Notes under the pieces: model-generated
The model's database searches: none
What the model was told of the DNA's origin: nothing
Seen by the model: only the letters and a program-made list of their open reading frames with translations
Made by a program: the position numbers and the translations under genes
Assembly: GCA_028386065.3 (NCBI GenBank)
Contig: JAKUCV010007196.1
Span: 1 to 64,000 of the forward strand
Source: Turnera subulata
Lineage: Eukaryota > Streptophyta > Magnoliopsida > Malpighiales > Passifloraceae
DNA length: 64,000 bases
Direction of reading: 5' to 3'
Shown: positions 52,658 through 61,911 of the stretch, piece by piece
How the letters are laid out: the number at the start of each line of letters is the position of its first letter
How positions within the stretch are numbered: position 1 is the stretch's first letter

Positions 52658-55450
52658 TGTAACAGCCCGGGTAAAATTTATGTTTTTGCCGGGACTGTAA
52701 AATAATTTTGTATAGTAATTTACTTTATGGAATAATCTTTGGTAATTATTTTATGGAAAACCGAGCATCGGATTCCAATTCCGAGTCTCACTCCATACTC
52801 CGGATATTTATGCGGAATTTCCGGGACAAGTTGGAATTTTCGGTATTTGGAAGTTGCGAAAAGACAAATATGCCCCTAGGTAAGTTTTTAACACAGTAGG
52901 AGTTAGAAGGGCAGTTAAGTCTTTTTGCTGGTTCAGATATTTCCTACCCAATTATGCTGGTACATAGGGTCAACTCAATTATTCTGCAATAATTTGAAAA
53001 GATGGTGACAATGTCGACCATGAATTCTTGTCCCTCCTTTCCAGCCTATATTATTGCCTAACCCTTAATCAAATCTGTCTAAAAAAAAAAATACAAAAAA
53101 CAAACGAACACACACAACAAGACGCACACCACCCCGACCGTCGGCGACACCACCCTCAACCACCACCACGTGCAGCCGACACCATCACCATCTGCACCAG
53201 CCGTCGCCTCCTCTCCCTTTTCCTGCGTTGCCGTTCGCCGTCGCTGCTAGCCAAGCCGCCGTGAGGGGATCCATACCCGACGACGAGCAGGCCGTCTCGC
53301 ATCCTCTCCCCCTCGCGGCGCCTGCAGATCGCCCTCGCCACTGCCACCTGCTCGACGGCCACTGTAGCCGTGCTCTTCCTCCCGCGCTCCTTGCACCGCC
53401 GCCAGCCGTTCGTCCAGCACCTCGCCCGCGGTTGCTTCTCCGTCGCGCCGCCGCCGTCTGCAAACCCTGAGGTGAGCAGACCCGTTTGTGGAGATTTTGA
53501 CCCGGATGGGTCATGATGCGGGTCGCGGGTTAACCCGGCCTGATGGGATATGGGCTTGGGTTTTGGTTTTAGGTGTTGGGCTTGGTGTGAGTTGGGTTAG
53601 GTTTGATTGGATTGGGTTTAAGCACACTGGGCTTGGGGCTTGGACCTTGGCCCAGTCCGAAATAATAAAATAAAAAGATAATAAATAATAATAATAATAA
53701 TAGTAGGAAATAAAAACTGGAAAAAAAATATAAATATGATAACAAAGAAATATATATGGATTGGAAATTTTCTGGAAATAGAGTAATAAATAGTAAGTAG
53801 TTATAATTTACGAAATTAACGGAATAATTACCCTATAATAACATTTTCAAGAGACTAAGGTAATTATAACATGATTCTTAAATTATGGTAAATACCCTTA
53901 AAGATGTAAATTATGAAAATGTTAAGCCAGAAAATTCCTTTATATAGACATGTGATTAATTTCTAGGAAAACTATTTTATAATAGCTAGTACCTTTGATA
54001 TATTTTATGATAATTATTTTTGAGAAGAAATATATATAAGTAGGTTAGTAATTGAAAATAAATTATTTTATGATAGGTATATCTTTCGAAAATACGGCAG
54101 AAAGTAAATACATGGTATACGATTATGTTTGTAAGGGTAAATAAAATAAGTGCTTTAACACAATATTATTTTGGGCACACATATATATGTGGTAAAAAAA
54201 ATAAAAATAATTAATTTGGGAAGTACATACTCACAAAATAAAAAAGGAAAGGGTATTAACAAAGTATATACCAGGAGTGATAACCGGGTAAATATAGTAT
54301 GGTATTTGACACAGGAATAACAAATGGTGAATGATGATGATAACGGGGTTTCACCGGGACGTAGACGAACCAATTTAGGTTTTACTTTACGGTATAGCAT
54401 CATTTGCATTTATGTGCATCTTATGTGAGTATGTGTTATTATTTGCCGTATAGGAGCTGGTAACGAACAGTATCCCGAGGAATCGGAGCCGGGACAATTT
54501 GAGGACTTTCAGGAGTAGGGAAATCGGCTAAGGTGAGGATGGATAACCTTTGATATGTTGCACATGATGCTGTGTTTGTTTTCTGAGATTATTTTGCCTG
54601 ATTAAACTGCTGAGCCAATTGAGTTTAATTGTGTTATTATTGCTGTTGTCGTTGAGTTATTGATTGTGAATTTACTGATATGATGAGATAATTGGATAAT
54701 TGGAAGTTGTGTTGACGACTTATTTGTCACTAGGAAAGTAGTGGTACGAATAAATGGTTAGAGACTGTTTTGTGGTGGGTACGATCTGGGTTACTTGTGT
54801 TAAGCATGTCTATGCTTGGGATGTCTATCCCGTTATTATATTTTTGGGATGTCTATCCCTGGGTTCTATATTTTTGGGATGTCGATCCTTGGATTGATCT
54901 AGCACCCGAAACATGTTAATAACCAAGTACGACCCTAGCTTGTCCAGTGACAGGGCCCCGAAATATAAAATTATTACCCTTTTGGTCTTGGCTCAGTTAT
55001 TTTCTGGTTGTTTCTTTGTTATGTCTTTTGCTGGAATTTTACTTCGAAAGTATTGTGTTTGCCTGCATATTACTGTTTATCCTTCGTCGGTGAGCACTTC
55101 GGACTCACCCCTCGCCTGCGGGGTTTCATCCCGTAAGATGAGTTGTTCGTAGTACAGGTACGTGGTTCGGCCAACTGCTGTTTCTACTCCACCAGATTCC
55201 GGATCCATACCTCCGCTGCATCTCATTCTAGGTCTTCCGCTGCTGATATTTTATATGTTATTGTATTTTGTAATACATGTTTCTGCTACTGCTGTTGTGG
55301 TTTGAATAATGGACCCGGGATCGGGTGACAGATGTTATATTTGAGATTGTTGGTATTGTATTTTATATTGTGTGTACTGTCTGCTACTGTAACAAGAACA
55401 GTTCTGGCACGTGTTTACTGTGTATGGTAAATACGGGTCGGGGCGCTTCA
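52658..55450 (+). repeat. Gypsy 5' LTR (LTR-3)
   Basis: It begins TGTAACAGCCCGGGTAAAAT and ends GGTCGGGGCGCTTCA. A GC-rich block ends in GAG|GTGAGCAGACCC (53471/53472), and an acceptor-like CGTATAG|GAG lies at 54453/54454. The hairpin array (54802-54889) and the family stem-loop (55089-55109) lie in the same order as in LTR-1 and LTR-2. Confidence 0.9.
54802..54889 (+). repeat. Tandem hairpin array in gypsy LTR-3
   Basis: Four units start at 54802, 54818, 54846 and 54876. Two are GGGATGTCTATCCC. The first, AAGCATGTCTATGCTT, keeps the same GTCT loop but has a different, still fully paired stem. The last is GGGATGTCGATCCT, with its outer pair lost. Confidence 0.87.
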
Positions 55451-55574
55451 GTTTGGTAGCGGAGCAGGCAGTAGGTTCTTAGGGTGATAATTGTGCTTAT
55501 TTGTTGCCTATATGTGCATAGTCTGGTCACTTCCTTGTTATAACATGCATGTATACATCTCCACATAGGTACGA

Positions 55575-58500
55575 ATGGATCCGGTGGGAGGAAACCAGCA
55601 TGCTGAGCAGCGTTTGGAAGACGACCAAGTATCGGTCGATCAGCCGCAACCAGTCGTGGGTGGACAAGTACCCGCGGTTGTACCCGCAGACGCCACACAA
55701 ATGATGCACACCATGGAGCAGATCCTGCAGTGTCAGGATGCTAGGGATGCTCGTTTGGAGGCCAGAGAAGCTCGTGAACAGGAGAACCAAGGACCTATTG
55801 AGGATCCTGTTTACACTAAACTGTCTAAGCTAGGTCTTGATGCCTTCACAGGGGTTACTAACCCGCAGGCAGCTGATGAATGACTTCGTCAAGCTCACCG
55901 AGTGATGTTGAAGTTGAGATGCACAGATGACAGGTGGGCTAGATATGTTGCATCCATGTTTCGCAATGTTGCTGTGGATTGGTGGGATTCGGCAACACGT
56001 GACATGGTGAAACCAGTCACCATGCCCTGGGCACAGTTTACTGAGATGTTCCGAAGGAAGTTTGTCACGGATGTATACCAGGACCAGCTCAAGCGAGAAT
56101 TTCTGAGTCTGCGACAGCGAATCGGACAGTCGGTGAGTGACTATGAGATCCAGTTTGATCGCTTATCCATCTATGCATCGGAGTATGTGTCTACACCAGA
56201 GGCCAGATGCAAGCGTTTCTGGGATGGTTTGCGATCTTGCATCCAGACAGTTATGGGGTGCAAAGTTTATGAGACTTATCAGGATATGCTTGCGGATGCT
56301 CTTCGTGCGGAAGTTATTTGGATGGGGAACGAGAGAGAGATGGAAGAAGTCCGGAAGAGGAAATCTGCACAGAATGCCGGGAATCAGAACAAGAGGTTCC
56401 AGAGCACCGGTAATAGGTCAGGGTATGGACAGACTCAATCCATGCCAGTATCTCAGGGTCGAGGATGGAGCAATAACAACAACAATCGTGGGAGTTCATG
56501 GACCCAGTCTGGAGGGACTTCATCAGGAGACACTCACCCTAGACCTCCTCTGACTAGGGTGAGGTGCTTTGAGTGCAATGAAGTTGGGCATTACCGGAGT
56601 TCATGTCCTAGGTTGGGAAGATCTGGAGTTGCTGTTCCTGCTCACACTGTACAAGCATCAGTGGCCAGCGTACCCAGTGGTTCTGGAGTTGGCCGAGGCC
56701 ATGGACGTGGAGCTGCTCCTACTCGGACACAGTCAGCTATGAACCAGAGTGCAGCCGCTCCGAGGGCATTTGTGATCACGGCTGAGGATGATCCAGAGAA
56801 TGCTGATGTTATTGCAGGTACCTTTACAGCTTTCGGTAGTATTGCATACACTTTGATTGATCCTGGTGCCACACATTCTTTTATCGCTCAGAGTTTTGCC
56901 ATACAACATAGCTGTAAGGAAGAGAGTTTAGCAAGTCCGTTGAGGGTTAGATTACCCGCGGGCATAGTGGTGAGGTTAACACAAGTGTGCAAGGATGTCC
57001 TCCTTTCTTATGATGATGAGGTTTTCTTAGCTCGTTTGGTTGTGATGAACATGGGGGGATTCGACATAATCCTAGGGATGGATTGGTTGTCGAGGTATAA
57101 TGCCCTGGTGAACTGTCGGACCAAAGAAGTGTTGCTGACTTCCGATGGTGGACGACAGGTTTTGGTAACAGGAATTAGGAGAGCTGCTGCCACGTGTAGC
57201 ATCTCTGCTATGCAGGAGTTTGGAGTGAAGCCGCATGGTCTGGATGTTTTGCTGAACCACATTACGAGTGAAGATGTACGGGATCCTACCCCGGGAGATA
57301 TATCAGTGGTGAAGGAGTTTCTTGATGTGTTCCCAGATGATTTGCCAGGAATGCCACCTGACAGAGAGGTTGAGTATACCATCGATCTGATGCCAAGAGT
57401 CACACCCATATCGATGGCCCCATACAGGATGGCACCAACAGAGCTCCAAGAGCTGAAGAAGCAACTGGATGAGCTGTTAGAGAAGGGTTTTATCAGACCC
57501 AGTACCTCACCATGGGGTGCACCAGTTTTGTTTGTCAAGAAGAAGGATGGTAGCTTGCGGATGTGTATAGACTACCGCCAGCTGAACAAAGTGACAATTA
57601 AGAACAAGTACCCGTTGCCTAGGACTGATGACTTGTTTGACTAGTTGCAAGGAGCCACTGTGTTTTCCAAGACTGATCTTCGGTCTGGGTATCATCAGAT
57701 CAAGATTGCAGAGAAGGACGTACCAAAGACTGCCTTCCGCACACGGTACGCTCATTTCGAGTTCACAGTGGTACCGTTCGGATTGACCAATGCACCAGCA
57801 GTGTTCATGTGCTTGATGCACTTGGTCTTGAACGAGTTTTGGGATAAGTTTGTTGTGGTCTTCATCGATGATATCCTCATTTACTCTAAGAGCAAGGAGG
57901 AACATGAGGAGCATTTGAGGATGGTGTTACACAGGTTACGGGAGAAGCAGTTGTATGCCAAATTCAGCAAGTGTGAATTTTGGCTTGGAGAAGTTTCTTT
58001 CCTTGGACATGTGGTTGGCGGGGATGGAATAAAGGTTGACCCTGCCAAAGTAAGGGCCGTGTTGGAATGGGAACCACCTAAGAATGTATCCGAAGTCAGA
58101 AGTTTCCTTGGACTTGCAGGATATTATCGGAGGTTCATTGAAGGTTTTTCCTTATTAGCCAGTCCCATGACCAAGCTATTAAAGAAAGAACAGGCGTTTA
58201 CTTGGAGCCCGGAATGTCAGCAGAGTTTTGAAGAGCTCAAAAGAAAGCTGACCACAGCGCCGGTTCTGACATTACCGAAGCCTGGAGTTGAGTATGTGTT
58301 GTTTTGTGATGCATCGGGACTTGGTTTAGGAGCCGTGCTGATGCAAGAAGGACGGGTGATTGCCTACGCCTCTAGACAGTTGAGGACTCATGAGAAGAAT
58401 TATCCGACGCATGATCTTGAGATGGCAGCTATGATTTTGGCTCTGAAGATTTGGAGACACTACTTATTTGGAGAGAAGTGTCGGATTTTCACTGACCACA

Positions 58501-60003
58501 AGAGTCTTAAGTACATCATGACTCAGAAGGAGCTTAACCTACGACAGAGACGTTGGGTTGAGTTATTTAATGATTATGACTGTACTAAAAGTATCACCGA
58601 GGAAAAGCTAATGTGGTAACTGATGCCTTAAGCCGGAGACAACCAGAAGATGCTTCCACTAGTTACTCGATGTTCTCACTTATCGAGTTAAGGAAGCTGG
58701 GAGTTGGTCTGACGGTTGATGATACAGGAGCTTTACTGGCACACATGAGTGTCAAGTCTAATCTGAGAGGATGGATAGTGGAGTTACAAGATGGAGATCC
58801 CGACCTGGTCAAGCTTAAGGAAGGAGTAAGGAGTAGAAAAGGAGATAAGTTTCGTATAGCTGATGATGGAGCACTGATGATTGGGAAACGGGTATGTGTA
58901 CCCAATGTCAGTAACTTGCGTAGTCAGAATCTGGAAGAAGGTCATATGATGCCATATGCGATGCATCTTGGAAGCACCAAGATGTATCAGAACCTGAAGA
59001 GCCATTTCTGGTGGCCTCGTATGAAGAAGGATGTAGCTGAGTATGTTGCAAGATGTCTCACTTGCCAACAGGTGAAAGCTGAGCATCAAGCTCCAGCAGG
59101 GAAGTTGAGATCCTTGACAGTGTCAGAGTGGAAGTGGGAGATGATCACTATGGATTTTGTGATTGGTTTACCAATGACCCGGAGGCAGCATGATGCTATT
59201 TGGGTCATCATTGACCGATTAATAAAATCGGCACATTTTCTACCTATCCGCCACACGGATACCATGGACACATTGGCAGGTAAGTATGTTGCTGAGGTTG
59301 TGAGACTACATGGGATTCCAAAGTCTATAGTCTCAGACAGGGATCCGAGGTTCACATTACATTTCTGGAAGAGCTTACAAGCAGCTTTGGGAACTAAGTT
59401 AAGCTTTAGCACTGCCTTTCATCCTCAGACAGATGGACAGTCTGAGAGGACTATACAGACACTAGAGGATATGTTAAGGGCTTGTGCACTTAACTTCAGT
59501 GGGAGTTGGGATAAGTATCTACCCTTGGCAGAGTTTGCTTATAACAACGGCTACCATTCCAACATTGGAATGCCACCTTTTGAGGCTCTCAATGGAAGGA
59601 AGTGTAGAAGTCTAGTGTGTTGGGACGAAGAAGGTATGAGATTGATCGTTGGACCGGAGTTAGTCCAACAGACAGTGGACAAGATCCAGACGGTGAGACA
59701 GTGTATGAGAGCTGCTCAAGATCGGCAGAAGAGCTACGCCGACAAACACCGACGTGAGATGGAGTACAATATTGATGAGAAGGTTTTCCTTAGAGTAGCA
59801 CCTTGGAAGGGTGTGATTAGGTTCGGCAAGAAAGGGAAGCTGAGCCCAAGGTATATCGGACCTTATGAGATTGTGGAGAGAATTGGACCACTAGCTTACA
59901 GGTTGTCCTTACCTGATGAGCTATCACGTATTCACGACATGTTCCATGTGTCTATGCTGAGGAGATATCGATCAGATCCTAGTCACATTGTAGCCCCAGA
60001 ACA
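55575..60003 (+). pseudogene. Gypsy gag-pol polyprotein, nearly complete
   Basis: Gag starts at 55575 (MDPVGGNQH). Four defects separate it from a working polyprotein: a TGA for Trp at 55881-55883, a TAG for Gln at 57642-57644, a frameshift near 58590 and loss of the C-terminus. In order I see the CCHC knuckle ([14 protein letters not shown], about 56563), the protease motif ([11 protein letters not shown]), reverse transcriptase ([15 protein letters not shown], about 57850), RNase H ([22 protein letters not shown]), integrase HHCC (H-x-GSTKMY...ARCLTCQ) and the D,D,E core (TMDFVIGLP; IVSDRDPRF; PQTDGQSERT). The defects look recent, mostly single-base changes. Confidence 0.9.
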
Positions 60004-60008
60004 ACGCA

Positions 60009-60101
60009 GGCGGCATGTGGTTCTCGTGGAGCGACACCATCCAATTCAACATCAACAATGACCCCACTAGCTTCCGTGTCAACGTCGTTCCAAGGCGTTA
60101 A
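60009..60101 (+). pseudogene. EEP domain fragment at the 3' end of the gypsy element
   Basis: In the frame starting at 60009 the DNA reads GGMWFSWSDTIQFNI, then FRVNVVPRR and a stop. The fragment at 34073-34165 reads GGMWFSWNDSVRVNI, then FRANVVPNH and a stop. Both are 31 codons, align without gaps, and end in TTAAAT. The gypsy pol frame runs on over this DNA and gives a nonsense C-terminus. The two copies look only about two-thirds identical in DNA, so the shared origin is old. Confidence 0.7.
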
Positions 60102-60149
60102 ATGTATTTTTCTTTTTTTATTAAAAATATCGATGTAATATTTCTGCTT

Positions 60150-60376
60150 GTAATGATAATATTTGCAATATTAATAATATTTATATTTCCGCTTATTTAT
60201 GGCATCATTACCTCATATGTGTATGTTCTGCGACACCTGGCGTCCCTTGACTGGATCCATAATGCACTAACTAAAATGATATAAAATAATAAACAAATGG
60301 AGCGAACTATGCAAACAAGGACAACAAACACACAAAGACTGCCCAACAAGACCTAACGCCCGCTCCGCTACCAAAA
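60150..60376 (-). mobile_element. 5' end of a second gypsy element, opposite orientation
   Basis: Reading leftward from the LTR at 60377: primer site TTTTGGTAGCGGAGCG, an untranslated leader, then a gag start MDPVKGRQVSQ near 60253 that stops after about 15 codons and fades. MDPV/MDPA is the start of gag in both other elements. The rest of the element is absent, so two truncated gypsy copies face each other here across the EEP fragment. Confidence 0.75.
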
Positions 60377-61911
60377 TGAAACGCCCCGACCCGTATTTAC
60401 CGTACATAGTAAACACGTGCCGGAACTGTGACAACCCAACCAGACTAAACCCAAGCATACAGTGTACACAACTGAAACCCGGGCCCAACAACCCAAAATA
60501 GGAAACATCTTAAATAACAAAACCGGCCCAATGGCCTAATAATATCAATAAAATGCACAGCAGAAGACTTAATAACTCACTAAATACTGTATGTGACATA
60601 GATACAAACTATGGATCTGAGCCCTGTCCAAGGGATAACGCCGCAGCCTGTCTGGAATGCACCAAACCTGTACAATAAATAACTCATCCTATGGGATGAA
60701 AGCCCGCAGGTGAGGGGTGAGTCCGAAGTGCTCACCGACGAAGGAAAGACAATCAATATGCACACTATAAATACTCAAGGTCCAAAACAGGTAAAAACCA
60801 CCAAATACAAAAGACTCGACCCAAAATCGGTCCAAGACCAAACAGACTCAAATAAAATCCAATTATCCAATTTTATCTTTCCGGGTCCCGTCACGGATAA
60901 GCTAGGGTCGTACCAGGTTATCAACCTGTTTCTGGTGCCAAATCAAAAAGAACCCGGGATCAACATCCCAATATCAAACTCAGGGATCAACATCCCAATC
61001 AAACCCGCATCAACATGCTCATCACAAGTAACCCAGATCATGGCTACACAAAACAGTCTCAAACCATCCGGTCGTACCTCTACTTACCACGTGACAATTA
61101 TATTATCATCATTTTAAATCAAATCACAGGGATCGACATCCCTAACCAAAATCAAGGATCGACATTGTTATCTCAATTTATTAATTAGTCCATTATACCT
61201 TATACCAAAAAGACGCAAGGATAAACGTCCAAAAACCAACATGGGATAAACATCCCGACAACAATCAAGACCATGGGATAAACATCCCGAACATACCACA
61301 GCAAGTGCAACATCCAACAATGCAATAATCACCAAACACAATAACCGAGTAATACAGGCACATATTGAAGGAAATCCAACCTCACCTTGGCCGATTACTC
61401 AACTCCGGAAATAATGACCGGTCCGACGCCGGCTCCTTGGGAAACTGCCCGATATCCGAACCTATACCACAAGACAATATATACACATAAATGCACATAA
61501 TCGGTATGCTATGATGCCAAAATGCGAAATATCCCATCCCGGTTCATATCCGTTATTATTATCTTTTACCGAAAATATTTTACCGTACGTCTATCCGAAT
61601 ATAATTTCGGTACCATACTTTAATTAAAACTCCTTAAAAAAAATTATAATTTTTCCAAAATTATAATCTCCATAATTTTTCCAGAAAAATAATAACCTGT
61701 TAATAATTTTCAGAAAATATTTATATAGTATTTATTTTTTTTCTAAATATACAATAATATTTCCAACACAAAATTATAATTACCCTTAATTTACAAAGTA
61801 CATATATATATAATTTCCAAAACCACAATTTTCAGAGAAAATAATACATATATTAAATTTCCAGAAATTATTTTTATGGCATTTATATATTTCCCAAATA
61901 ATATTAGTTTT
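60377..61911 (-). repeat. Gypsy LTR-A (minus strand), interrupted
   Basis: It ends (minus strand) in GGGTCGGGGCGTTTCA at 60377. The family stem-loop lies at 60716-60736 and a hairpin array at 60956-61288. The acceptor-like GGTATAG|GTTCGGATATCGGGC near 61460 is homologous to that of LTR-2. At 61912 it is broken by another LTR. Its 5' end must lie beyond the window. Confidence 0.85.
60956..61288 (-). repeat. Tandem hairpin array in gypsy LTR-A
   Basis: Seven units, read on the plus strand, start at 60956, 60983, 61007, 61129, 61219, 61243 and 61275. They include GGGATCAACATCCC twice, GCATCAACATGC (stem change with pairing kept), GGGATCGACATCCC, GGATAAACGTCC (T:G wobble) and GGGATAAACATCCC twice. 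Loops vary as CAAC, CGAC and AAAC. Confidence 0.87.

Larger units (their letters stand above)
52658..60003 (+). mobile_element. Ty3/gypsy retrotransposon (plus strand), 3' end missing
   Basis: The 5' LTR is 52658-55450 (2,793 bp), preceded by ATTTA as the candidate target duplication. The primer-binding site TTGGTAGCGGAGC follows at 55452, then gag-pol from 55575. Homology to gypsy pol stops at PSHIVAPEQ (about 60003) before any chromodomain, polypurine tract or 3' LTR, where an EEP fragment begins. It is the best-preserved element of its family in the window. Confidence 0.9.

Noticed and set aside
59990..60061. Normal C-terminus of the gypsy pol frame
   Set aside because: After VAPEQ the frame reads through the EEP fragment in the wrong frame; the in-frame homologue of 34073-34165 shows it is a junction, not native pol.
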